A stretch of DNA of 64,000 nt. Source: Metarhizium brunneum (Eukaryota > Ascomycota > Sordariomycetes > Hypocreales > Clavicipitaceae). The DNA lies in contig NC_089422.1 in assembly GCF_013426205.1 (NCBI RefSeq), forward strand, positions 4,960,001 to 5,024,000, given 5' to 3'. A program made the translations under genes and the position numbers. Under the pieces are notes generated by a model. The model had not been told where the DNA came from, searched no databases, and saw nothing but the letters and a program-made list of their open reading frames with translations. Positions 1 to 11,582 of this stretch are shown here, in pieces; position 1 is the first letter of the stretch, and each line of letters opens with the position of its first letter.

Positions 1-914
1 CATTTTTCAAGAAGATTGGACGAGAGAATGCTAGACGGGCTGCGGCTCAGTAACTTGTGCTTGGACTTGCATAATGGTTCAACAGCCGAAGCTTATTTGA
101 TTTGGAAACACTAATGGGTCGTGAGTTGGTTGGGCAACAATGGGAGGGAGTAATGGCGTTTTGGGGCTTCGGGGCGGGTTATTTGGAATTGGGCGTTGTT
201 ACCGCCGCCGCAGTAGCATTTGGGAGCATAGATTATTGCACACGGAGAGCATTGATGCAAACAAAAGATTGGAACGGGCTACTAAAACTTCAGACGTGGA
301 CTTTGATGTAAGTTCCTGGCTTGGTGTGCTGCAGCTGAGCCGTGGTCAACACATTCAAGTGAGCCACTGGCTGAATTGGCCTTGGTACGTGCCGAGGTTG
401 ATCTTGAGGAAAGGAGGGCAAAAATACATGAGGGATAATTTGCACACTACCGGCAATGGCATGCAGGAAATTCAAACGCGCGTGAAGCGCACCATTGTAT
501 ATTGATTGACGGCCGAAGTGAACGAGCCACATCATGGTTTCGACTGATGTGACATCATGCAAAACCACCAGTTGCCTCCACCAAGAGATCCAGCGACATG
601 AACGCCATTGTATGTAATTTACATACCAGGGTAGTTGGGAGGCCTGAGGGCTGACGAGCTGCAACATGATCCGCACGCAGAGACACATGGCAGCTGGGGA
701 TGCGTCCTACTCAATGGGCAAAATGCGGGTTTGGACGACGGCCGACCATGTGAGGAGCGAAATTTGGACATGGCCGTGGACGATCAATGCGCCATCAAAC
801 TTTCAAAGTTGGCCAACTTTGGGCTTCGAATGAGCTGCGCAGGTTTCGTATCATGATGGCGTGCTCCGTCTGGCACCTGTACCAGAATGCACACGTCGAT
901 ATGTATGTATGTAC

Positions 915-930
915 TACTCCGTACTCCGTA
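915..930. repeat. Double TACTCCGTA motif
   Basis: Two overlapping copies of the 9-mer TACTCCGTA (915-923 and 922-930). The same motif, in either orientation, recurs at 1153, 2329, 3201, 14641, 14881, 16836, 27522, 28046 and 50828, always outside coding sequence. Function is unknown. Confidence 0.8.
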
Positions 931-1334
931 TGCACAATGAGTGCATGGCGCCGGCATTTTGGGCAGAACCACCGAGACAGGGAGCTGCATGCATCCTGGG
1001 CTTGGTCCGAGAGTCAATCGACTGGCAGACGTTGGTTACACGGCAGGGCACGTTATCAATTGATGTTATTCCTTTGGGCCACGGGACGTCGAATGGGGAC
1101 AAGTTTGTTTCGTCTGCGCACGCTATGGGAGATGCGGAAAGCCATCACGGAGTACGGAGTACATGAGGGTGGACAAGAGGTGAATAGGCTTTTGAATGTG
1201 GGAGCTGGGTTACTCTGCCCGAGGCGAGGGATTTTAATGCCAAGAAAAAAGAAATGGCCATAAAAAACTGACACAGGGGACGAGGAGAGAGCGGGCATTT
1301 CATTTGCTGGGCCTTGTACAGGGACAGGCTCCTC

Positions 1335-1346
1335 CGGAGTACTCCG
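1335..1346. repeat. Palindrome containing GGAGTACTCC
   Basis: Perfect 12-base palindrome CGGAGTACTCCG. It fuses half of TACGGAGTA to half of its complement, so it looks like a head-to-head form of the motif repeated elsewhere in the window. Confidence 0.7.
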
Positions 1347-3941
1347 TGCCTGGAGCTTCTGGACCTGCGAGCCGGCCACATGAAAGCTTTATGTACAATT
1401 AGCGTTGTTCCTGAGCTGCTGAGACCGGGTCGGTATCGGCGATCCCTGTGCAGGGGGTTTAAATGTTATTTTTAATTTTTAATTTTTTTATCGCTCGAGT
1501 TGCAAGCAGCTGCTCACGTACAGGGCGCTTCTACTGAGCAGCCAGGTATTGAGGTACGACCAAGTACATACTACCTGCCCACCGAGGTACCAAGATAGCA
1601 GTACCTTGTAGGCAGGAGATACGTGGTAGCTCGGCTATTAGTACTACTAGTACACAATTCCAGTCGTGAAACAAAAGATCAACTCCATCAATCGACATCG
1701 GATGCTTTGCACCAGCATTGCGGCTGTGTTCAATGTTGCGCAGACTGCCGAGGCAGCATTGCACATGAGCAATATAACGAGCTGGCTCAGCCTGGCTTGG
1801 CCTATTCACCGTCTCTACAAGATTGCATCAAATATGGAGTTGCTCCTTGGCATGGTGATGTGCCGTCAACAGCCGGCATTAGCTGGCCCCAAGTTCTGCG
1901 AGTTGCCCCATGAACTTGAATCCATTGATGATGCATCCTGTTCAATCTTCGGCATCCACTGGCCACATGCCAGGCTCCAAACAGCCCACTGCACACGTTG
2001 CAAAGTTGATGTCGCCTCGACTCTTCACTGCCACGCCCCGAGAGTCAAGACTGGCCTAGCCCCTTCTATGCTAGCCTGTCCGAGGCGCCATGTCGGGCGA
2101 ACTGGCACCCATCTTCTCTCGAGTATGGAGTACTCGGTACCTTTAATGTTGTCTGGTGGCCATGGGGCGACAGAGGGACCAGAAGCTGGTGGCACTGGGA
2201 CCAACTCGGGAAAGAGCCTTTTCGCCTCTTGCCTGCGCCTTCGTTATTCGCTTCCCGAGTCATATGTATCTCTCCCTAGCTTGTTTTCTCTCTCTCTCTT
2301 TTCCTTCTTCTGTTCTTTTTCATTTCCTTACTCCGTACTCCTTATTGCCTACCGCCTTCTGCACGCCTTGCGAAGGATCCTTGTTTCGTCCCTCTTCTTC
2401 GCCGGCGCGTTGTGTATCCTCTGGTCCCTCGGGTCCCTCTGGCCAGGCGGCGGTACTCGTACCACGTCTGACCTTGAAACCCTGGGCGCGTGCGTTGCGG
2501 AAACCCTGTGTTGCTGCCATCTGGAATCTGGAATCTAGTTTTCGTGTCACCACACGACGCCAGCACCGTCTACGTCAACAAACCGTCGAATCGAATTGGA
2601 TCCAGATCTCCAAGCCGCATTACTAGCACGCATGCAACGCTCGGTACACAGCTCACAAGATTCCGATTGAGGCCCGTTTCCGATCGACTGTTGTCTGCAA
2701 CTTCCTAGATACCTTGACCTTCCCCCTGCTTCCGAGTTACATCGGCTCTCGGATCGGAATCATTATATCCTCTGGGTCTCAGGCATTTTAGAATCTTTTC
2801 AAAGGTTCAAAAACGCCGCTTCAATTGGTAATACCAGTGCTCGTTCTCAAGCCAACGTGCCCCATTCGTTCGACCCGCTCGCTACCTGGACTATCATCTG
2901 CAACCACCGTTTAGACATAGAGCCTAGAATTTTGCGCCTTTTGCGTCTGCCTGACGGACCGTCTCGTCCACTTGCAGCTTGCCCTGCACGCTGTGTTTGT
3001 CGTCACCTCTGGCATTTATCTCGCTTCCTGCAGTCTCAGTACCAGGATCTCGGCCCATCGTGTGCAGGGCTGTGATTTAATTTGGCCAATGTTGTTTTGC
3101 GCAACTTTGTCCCTTGCCTGAGCAGCACGGACGCTCAACGATATTTGCCAAATTGTCCTGGACAAGGGAACATTGTCTCGTTCTTCCTTATATTGACTAT
3201 TACGGAGTAAAGAACTGGCAGATTTCCCGTTCTTCTGTCAATTGCCTACTTTTGCTAACCGTTTTCGTTTCTCAAGTCCCCTACACTGTCTTTTTTTTTT
3301 GGGCGACTCGGGTGTATAATCAATCAAGACCCTTGGGCTCGACCTGCATATTGTCAAATTCTACGTTTTCCCCTTTGCGCTCACGAATGGCCCTGGCGGC
3401 ATAATTCCCGTTGCGTCAATTGATTTTTTTTGGACCTGTGTCGAAGCTCCACCGTCTAACGTCTGTTGGATTCAACAATATTCCGTCCTGCGATCGTCTT
3501 TACATCTCTGGGTCGGTTTGGCACGCCAATTTTCGACCAACACTAAGAGAAGAGGATAACACCTTTCGTCCTGTTGTGCCCCCGTTACGCTCAATATGCT
3601 GCTTTGTCCCTCTATGCATGTGAAGTCCTTCGATTGGACTCACGCCTGAGATAGGCCATTACTTACAGCACCCGAAGCGCTCGTGCCCCGGCACCGCTCT
3701 CCTACAAACAAGAAAAAAAACTCACTTTCCATTTATTGACTCAGAGTCTGTTCCAACATTGTTGTGGCGCAGCTGCACCGAATCGACATCTTTGAGCGTG
3801 AAGAGATCGTGGATGACCTCCCTGCCTTGTCACCTAGGTTCTTCCCGCAAAGACTAATATCCAATCGCCACCTCCTTACAATCTCTTACATCGTCCCTCC
3901 AAATTTCATATATACACCTTTACCAACCTCGCTCATTCATC

Positions 3942-6869
3942 ATGTTCGAAACAACTATATCCTACGTTTGGGGTCAGCTCAAGGCTGCCAAGCCTGCGTT
4001 CATCTCCAAGAAGCCCCATTTCAGCTTCATCACTGTTCACTGTATGTAACATAAACCCACTCAAGAGCCTCCCCCCTTCTGAATTTGTTGAACTGAGAGC
4101 CGACTTACTGACTTGGCCAAATATGGTAGACTTTTGGATCATTGGGGCAACCATCGTCGGCTCGATTGCCATGTTTGTGGGAGGCAAGGGCGAATTAGCT
4201 TACATTGATGCGTTGATGTTTGCTAGTGGTGCGAATACGCAGGCTGGGTTAAACCCTGTCGACGTAAACCGCCTTAATGGATTCCAGCAAGCTATGATCT
4301 ATCTGTTCTCCGTGACGTCAAATCCCATCACTCTCCATGGCTTTGTGGTATTTCTGCGTTTATACTGGTTTGAGAAACGTTTTCGAAGCTGGGCACGGGA
4401 GATTCGATCTCGACGCCGAACTCTGACCAAATCAAAGTCAAAAGCCCGAAATGATGTACACCTGGCTGAACAGGGCGTCAACGGTCGAGACATCACGCTC
4501 ATGCCACAAAATGGCCGAAAACAGAGGATCACGAATGACGGTATTCTGCTGGACGATGGCCATGAAACCCAACACAACGCTGAAGTTGCCAACAAGAGTG
4601 ATGAAAGCGACACCACAACCGCCACAGATGATCAGCCAAAGCTATCTGAGCCCAACCATCCGGAGAAATCAGACGGTTCGCCCCAAGACCATGGAGCAGG
4701 TGAAAATCGCACGACTAGCCTTCCAGGCCACACGGCCATCACTTTCGCAGACACTGTCAAAAGAAGTGACGGCTTAGGTGATGAGGAAACTAAGTTTCCT
4801 CAAAGACGAACGAATGCAGAACACATTGCAATTCTGGAGAGACAGCGCAACCAAGACGATGATGAGGTCCTTCGCATCCCTGGCCCGCGCGATGCAGAAC
4901 GTGGATTAGGTCCCAGACGACTGGAAGCAAGTGATATGGACGAAGATGATAATAGACTTGCACGGTCTCAGACAGCAGAAACCTTTCCAGGAGGCGTCGC
5001 TCAACCAGGACGTATACGCGAACGGCAGTCAACAATCGTCATTGCCGAACCTGAGAAGCATCATCGCCGGGAAGAGATAGAAGAAAAGGCCAAAGCAATT
5101 GGCGGTACCATGGATGCCCTGAGATATCGCAAGCCCCGCATCTTCAACCCTTCGCAGAATAAGCATCACGAAGATGAAGAAGATGGAAGACGTACCAGGC
5201 CGGTCCGCACGCGCACACTGGACAACATCCGTTCCGTGTTGTCCAGTTCCAAGACTGAGGATATGCCATATCTCTCCTATACACCTACCATGGGTCGAAA
5301 CTCCAACTTTGTTGGCTTAACACTTGAACAACGCGAGGAACTTGGTGGTATTGAGTACCGTTCGCTGAGGACACTTGCAATCGTTCTTTTAGTCTACTTT
5401 TGGGGGTTTCATCTTGTGATTCTGACTTGCCTATTGCCCTTTATACTCCATAATGACCATTATGGAGACATTGTGGTTGCTGATGGCGTGTCAAGAACTT
5501 GGTGGGGTTTTTTCACCTCCAATGTTGCCTTTATGGACGTTGGCTTTACCCTCACTCCTGACAGTATGATCTCTTTCAACACATCTGCCTTTTGCTTGAT
5601 GGTAATGTGGTTTTTTATCATTATCGGAAATACAGGTTTCCCGGTAATGCTACGCTTTATCATTTGGGTTGCCGCCAAGCTCGCCCCCGTTGGCTCGGGA
5701 ATATGGGAGGAACTTCGGTTTCTACTTGACCACCCACGTCGCTGCTTCACACTGTTGTTCCCATCAGGTCCGAATTGGTGGTTATTTTGGATTCTGGTTG
5801 TGTTGAACGCTGTCGACTTGTTGTTCTTCATGGTTCTCGACGTAAGTGACATCTGCTTAGCTACTGTCTCCCACTCCCCTTTCATGTCAATTAGCTAACG
5901 GCGAACCTAATTTAGCTTGGAGGTGAACCTATTGCTAAGCTGAGCGTTAGCAATCGGGTTGTCATTGGATTCTTTCAGGCTGCGTCTACAAGAACAGCTG
6001 GGTTCTCTGCCGTTGCCATGTCAGAGATTCATCCAGCAATTCCAGTTCTATATCTGATCATGATGTACATTTCTGTCTTCCCCATCGCCATTTCCATTCG
6101 TCGCACCAACGTCTACGAGGAAAAGTCTCTTGGCATGTACCAGCCGAATCATGTGGAAGACGACCAGGATGCTAGTGCTCTGTCGTATGTTGGAACTCAT
6201 TTACGTCGCCAACTATCCTTCGATTTGTGGTACGTCTTTCTGGGATTTTTCATCATCACTATCAGTGAAGGTGCGAAGATTGTGGCCGGCAGATTCTCCT
6301 TGTTTGACATTTTATTCGAAGTCGTGAGCGCTTACGGGACCGTGGGATTGAGTATGGGTGCTGCCGGAGTCAATGCCTCTCTGTGCTCTCAATTTTCTGT
6401 CGTTGGCAAGCTGGTTATCGTGGCCATGGAAATTCGCGGTCGTCATCGTGGCCTGCCCTATGGTCTCGACAGGGCTATTCTTCTGCCTAGCGAATCCAGA
6501 TTTAGGAAAGAAGCAGAAGAGCAAGAAGCCGCATTGGCGAGAACCAATACTGCTCTCACACATGCCACTGCGTCCGGCATTCAGCATCAAGACATCAATT
6601 TGACTCGGACCCGAAGTAAGAGCCGTGAGCATGTCCGAGCCAACAGCAACATTGTTGCGCAATTGCTACAACCTGGGCCTGCCGTACACCGAGAGGGCCC
6701 ATCACATCAGCGCATGAGCTCTAAAGACTCCCATGGTCATCCTTTCGGGTCGATGAGAACCTTTTCTGAGCCTCATCCGGATGACGAGCAAATGGATGAA
6801 TTGGCTCCTTTACCCAGTTCTGGGTCAAAGCCATGGAACCGGAGAGTAGATTCTGCCCCAGTGTCTTAG
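3942..6869 (+). CDS. TRK-family high-affinity potassium transporter
   Basis: Plasma-membrane K+ uptake protein of the Trk/Ktr/HKT superfamily. Model: exons 3942-4041, 4130-5841 and 5916-6869, giving 921 residues. Both introns begin GTATGT or GTAAGT and restore the frame exactly. All four pore (P-loop) regions are visible: GANTQAGLN (about residue 68), FTLTPDSMISF, STRTAGFSAV and YGTVGLSMG. The fungal TRK signature RGRHRGLPYGLDRA lies near the end of the membrane domain. A hydrophilic loop of about 320 residues (roughly 118-440), rich in Glu, Asp, Arg and Ser, separates the first two membrane units, as in yeast Trk1. A short cytoplasmic tail follows. The start at 3942 is the first ATG in frame and gives the usual short cytosolic N-terminus. 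Ending near 900 residues is normal for the family. Confidence 0.95.
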
Positions 6870-7438
6870 GTAGACCCGTGGGAGTCATTACTTGTACGGC
6901 AATCATGTATGCAGCCGAGATGACGGTATATTTCACTTATCACATCCTCGCTGGTCTCCGTTCTTATTTTCACTTTGTTTTAGTCAGGATTTTAGATAGA
7001 GTTACGTGGGAAACGATACATACAGCACCACTAACCTAGAAAAAAGGGGGAAAGGGACTGGGGTGTTAGAAAGCACATATTTGTTCCGTCATTGGTATTT
7101 TTGTTTTCGGGTCGTTGAGGGACAGTCATGGTACATTCGCATGCCCTGAATATGCCTGTAGAAGGTTTTGTAGCAAAATAAAGCGAGCCATAGTGTATTG
7201 TGAGACGTCATTTATGATCAACATCTGTCCGCATGTATGTTAATAAGTTTCTGTTGGCTGCTTCCGTTTCCAGAGCACTGGACCATCTCGTTCTATTCTG
7301 AAAGCCAAATGATCGCTCCAACACCCGAGCCCAACGTAAAAAAACGCCATGAATAGCTCCATATTCAAGAAAATAAATATTCACGAATCCCGCCTGACCT
7401 ACTCAGCATGCAAATAACAAAGATTTCGTTGCCCGGTT
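6870..7438. other. Intergenic, convergent 3' ends
   Basis: Lies between two convergent genes (TRK transporter and VPS9-domain protein). It is AT-richer than the flanking exons and presumably holds both 3' untranslated regions. I see no gene in it. Confidence 0.6.
7177..7182 (+). other. Possible polyadenylation signal of the TRK gene
   Basis: AATAAA about 310 bases after the stop codon of the transporter, in AT-rich sequence. Fungal 3' ends often lack a canonical signal, so this is only suggestive. Confidence 0.35.
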
Positions 7439-9724
7439 CTATTTCTCATCAAAAGCGCCTATATTCTTTAAAACACCAGCTAATCGTCGATAGTCTTTGA
7501 GCAGTTCCCGGACTTCGCCGAGTCTAAGCTCCCCAGGACCTTGGATCTCCATGAAGCGTTTGTTGGGGGGAGGAATCCTAGGAACGGTGATTTGCTTGGG
7601 TGGAAGTGCGGCTGCAATCTCCGGAGACGCCTGTTGCTAAGTGTATCAGTATTTGTATTCATCTGAAAGTAGACAGTCTTGTGAATAAAAGGGAACTAAC
7701 AGTCGCCAATTCACCGCTGTCCGTGGAGTCCTTGGCAGAAGGCGTGGCTGTGTTACGGCCGAAGCCGCGAATCATGCCAATGCTGGAAAGTCGACCGATG
7801 GGGTTCAACGAACTGCCCAAGTTGCGGACGGAATCTAGCATGGCGGGGGCTGTTGGTGTTGCTGACGTGGGTGTGCTTGATGCCCTGGAGTCCTCCGAGA
7901 AGCCGGGCTTTTTGGTAGACGAATGGCCGCTTCTGACACTATCCACACTGGCGTCCCGACGACCGCTGATGAGACTGAGTACACGGTCTTCGCGCGCGGA
8001 AGGGCGTTTGGGCTGTTCTGTGTCTTCGGAGCCACCTGCGACAGAACTAGTAGTGCTGGCGTTGTCATCCTCATCGGGAGGCGGAGTGCTGACAAGTTTA
8101 CGAGCATCGTCCAGGGTGCGAGGAACGATGATAGACTCTTTGGGGCTCTCCTGGCGTTCTCGCAACTTGCCTAGGAGAAACGAATAACTATCGCCTAAAC
8201 TGTTGGAAATGGTCTTGAGTCCCTGGTCTGCTGTATTGAACACGGCACCGCTTGCCGCGCCAAATGCCTGTGCTGGGGTATTGACAAGATCACTAAGTCT
8301 TCTGTTGCGTAAAACGTTGGCAGCCTTGAGGCCTGAGGGAGAAGGCGCGGGTTTCGAGGCCGTGACATTGTCAGTGCTAGCCTCGGTAGCACTCTGAGAA
8401 GGCGCAGTGATTCCGTACGCCGGTGGGAATGTTTCAGTCTTGGGAGTGCCAACGTGACTGTCTGGCTTTACAGGCCCAGATGGGAGCTCATCATCTCGCA
8501 GAGTAGACAGGTCCACCGTCTGAAGGAAACTGATGGCTGCTTCAAGATTTGTTAGACAGTACGCAGCCTCACCAGTCAATTTTTGCTCCCAGCGGAAGTA
8601 CTGAATGAAATGAAGGTCGCTAATGATGTGAAGATTCTCTGGCGGCAGTGTGATGAGGGTGTATATTAGCATGGGCATGATTTCGTCGGCTGACGCGGAC
8701 GGGTGCACTTCAGCCAGTGTGTCGACTATGCTCTTGTGAGCAGCTTTCAAGTGATTTGTTTTGGCCAGAGGATATCTAGCCTCGCTCATTCGAACCATAT
8801 CGGCTCGTGCCTCCCCTAAGGAATGTCTCATTTGCTCTGTCACCTTGGCAGCCATCTCAGGGCTCTGTGCCGCTTCCTCGCCATAGTCCACGCCCAAATC
8901 AACAGGGGTAATGCCAACAAGGGCCAGAGCGGCCGTTTTCGAGCGAAGCTTCTCGTCTTGAGCCTCATCTTGTGTAGTTCGGTGACGGTAGATTTTGTTA
9001 AAGATGCCCTCACATAGCCGTCGCTCAACAGCTTCCTCCAGCGTGCCTCGCTTTGCCTCTAGTACTTTTCTTGCCCTTTTTCGATTCGCAAGCTCTTCAG
9101 CTGTAATCATCTGACGTTCTGTTTCCACCCTGGGCTTATCCTTGGTGCTCAGGGAAGCTGCTTTGGACCGGAGGCGGCTCGCAGCAGACGAGATGGATGA
9201 TCCTGATGGAGCAGGTGAAATATCACGACTTTGCTTTGTAGCAAGAGCGCTGATATGTGTGGCGATATGGGATGATGCCAGGGCATAGAAGTCCTGGAAT
9301 AACCTTGACAATTTTTCAATGTTTGGAGGCGTAGAGTGAACCTTGGCGCTTAGTGACTCGATGAAGCTGGTGAATGTTAGAAATAACTTGGGATGCCTGA
9401 GATGATTTTAGGGATACCATCGCCCCTGTACTCATCATACCTGTCCGTGAGGGTTATGAGCTCGATTGGCAACTCGTCGAGCTCGACAGACGCTCGTGCG
9501 GTCTCGGTAACATCGTCATTTTCACTATGCTCTGCGGTATCGAATGCATCGGGAGCGTCATGGTTGGGTTGCACTTCGGGGATTGATCCATTATGGAATG
9601 TATGCGCTCGCTTGGGCAGCTCGAGTCTATCATTCTCGTTTCGATGGGCGGAGTCGGGGTAGGAAGGCATACGAGGAACGCCTTGCCGGATGGCGTCGGA
9701 GCCTTTGGAGTTTTGCGAAGACAT
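7439..9724 (-). CDS. VPS9-domain Rab guanine-nucleotide exchange factor
   Basis: Likely activates a Rab5-type GTPase in endosomal traffic. Model on the minus strand: exons 9724-9441, 9366-7701 and 7630-7439, giving 713 residues. The first intron joins TLTDS to FIESLSAKVHSTPP and then to the conserved LFQDFYALASSHIATH. The second (GTTAGT donor) leads to a C-terminal exon ending IGAFDEK. The VPS9 core is at about residues 250-385 (MPMLIYTLITLPPENLH, then ISDLHFIQYF, then GEAAYCLTNLEAAISFL). The remainder is Ser/Pro-rich and probably disordered. I see no CUE domain, so it resembles Muk1-like or other filamentous VPS9 proteins more than yeast Vps9 itself. The start is the first true ATG in frame; an upstream in-frame TTG is not a eukaryotic start. 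Confidence 0.88.
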
Positions 9725-9822
9725 GGAGTGTTCAGTCGAGGCAACTAGGCATGTGGACTGCGGCCGACGACCAAAATTCAATCCTTAGGCACCAGACCTG
9801 CAGAATGGCGGGACGGTTAGAG

Positions 9823-9846
9823 GAGCTGGAGCTGGAGCTGGAGCTG
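9823..9846. repeat. Short tandem repeat (GAGCTG)x4
   Basis: Four exact GAGCTG hexamers followed by a degenerate fifth, roughly 100 bases upstream of the VPS9-domain start codon. Probably in its leader or promoter. Confidence 0.85.
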
Positions 9847-11480
9847 GAGATGGGAGATGTGAGTGTGGCCCGTAGGAGCGTACATACGCAACGCAGTCAA
9901 GATGGCCACTACAATCCAGGAAACTGCTTCAGCTTGTTCCTACAAAGAGTCAAGTGTGACGCCAGGGGGACCCCGCTGACGGGGTTTGATGATGCTGAGG
10001 AGCTGACGAAAGCTCCTGAAATGACTCGGACCCGTGGCCACAATCATGCGACCTGTGCGTAGAATACAATGTCGAGCGAGCTAAAAGGCGGACATGTCGC
10101 TGTAATTATAGAATACTCTGGCGAGGTAGTGATGGCACGAGGATAGGGTTGAGCGGCAGATGGACGGAGAAGGGTATTTGACTGATGTTGATAACTCTTA
10201 TCAATGCATTGATTGATTGACAGGTGTGATGGTTGGTGCATAAAGTCCGGTGCCAGACACATTTGGCCAGTGCAAGTGCAGGTGGGTGGCCCCTGGATCG
10301 ATATGGCCTAGTCGCTGCCTTGCTGCCGGCGCTTGCTTGTGGAAAGGATGGACAGATTTGGCACAGCGCAGGGACCAAAAGACGAGCCCGAACCCGCGAC
10401 ACGATGCGCGTTGGCGGTGCAAGGCGAGCTGCCATGTGGGTAATGCACCAGACGTTGTAGAACTCGAAAGCAAGCTGGGGGGTTTGGCGTATGTACTAGT
10501 TCGGGAGTCTGTTCGCTGTTGGTAATTGTCCGGTCTGCTCAGACGGCTCCATGGCAGAAGCGCTTCGAATTCGACACTTTTGAAACGCGCGGAAGGAGCG
10601 GGCCATTTCTCAGAGTCATACGTCATTTGCCTGCGCATGCACGCCCTTTTCGCAGCGAGGGCGAACTTTTGCGTCTTTTTATTAGGGTCAACAGAAACAA
10701 ATATATATAGAAAGAAAAACCTCGATCAATATCATTTTCTGGCATGCAGCATGGTTTGGCGACATATTATTGTCACTGCTACATGTTGTTGGTAGACGCC
10801 ATTTTTGGTCTGGTTAATCGTCGCGAAAGGGCGCATCAGACGGAGCTGGCTCGGCGGCCGAGGCATACTTGATTCGTTTGGTTGTTGGCGTTCTGTATCG
10901 GCCTTAAATAGCTGCGATACTCGTACATGCACAATATAAAACCTGCGCTCAGACCCTGACGATATTTCGGGCAATTTCTCGAGAGAAGGCAACAAAGAGA
11001 GGCGTGGATGAGGCGCCCGAATCCTTGCCTCCATCTCTGGCACTCTGCCAACAGAATCCTCCTGGCCAATGGAACGGCCCCGCTTCGGATCCTGCATGTG
11101 GTGCGGGCTGGAAGCCGGCGTGGCAAGGCCAAGCTGGGCCAAGCTGGGGTCGGTCGGAACCGCACCCGCTGTCGGCTGCAATAGGCGTCCACTGGTTGGT
11201 GCTGTCGCTGCGCATCCAATTGGAAGCTTGACATCGATGTCAACTTGATCGAATTGCCCCGGCTGCGGGGGAAGCTTGCGGCGGCCCACAGGAGAGATTG
11301 CGAGATCGTCAAGTGCCCGTGGCCCATCACCAGCCGGCTGTGAGCCGAGCCTCCCAATGGCTGAACCCCGTTACCCGTTAACCGTTTTACCGGCCGGCGT
11401 AAACAGTTTCTTTTTTTTTTTCCCTATATTAATGACCGCCACCCTTCCGCCCGATCATCTGCTCCTTGCCCTCCAGTCCT

Positions 11481-11516
11481 CGTCCCCGTCCCCGTCCACG
11501 TCCACGTCCACGTCCC
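11481..11516. repeat. Hexamer repeat CGTCC(C/A)x6
   Basis: Six uninterrupted hexamers: two CGTCCC, three CGTCCA, one CGTCCC. They end 66 bases before the acyl-CoA synthetase start codon, so they probably lie in its core promoter or leader. Confidence 0.85.
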
Positions 11517-11582
11517 CTTGCGGTTTATATAGCCTTTGCTGCGCGGCTCATCCTTCTCATCTCGTGTCCTCGGCCCATCACC

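Larger units (their letters stand above)
1..3941. other. Gene-free stretch upstream of the TRK transporter
   Basis: No supportable gene is visible here. Open frames are short, overlap on both strands, and mostly lack an ATG start or any recognisable domain. The left part holds several copies of the TACGGAGTA/TACTCCGTA motif (915-930, 1147-1161, 2329-2341, 3201-3209) and a perfect 12-base palindrome at 1335-1346. From about 2270 onward the + strand is rich in C and T, with a CT run near 2288-2300, as is common in fungal promoters and long 5' leaders. Part of it may be the promoter and leader of the transporter that starts at 3942; that is inference. Confidence 0.6.
9725..11582. other. Intergenic, divergent promoters
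   Basis: Shared upstream region of the VPS9-domain gene (-) and the acyl-CoA synthetase (+). It holds a hexamer repeat near each gene start (9823-9846 and 11481-11516) and a T-run at 11411-11421. Open frames here overlap on both strands and have no recognisable domain. Confidence 0.6.

Noticed and set aside
1666..2538. 290-codon plus-strand frame in the left gene-free region
   Set aside because: It begins at GTG, not ATG, is composed of low-complexity Ser/Leu/Phe from C/T-rich DNA, and has no recognisable domain. Chance frame.
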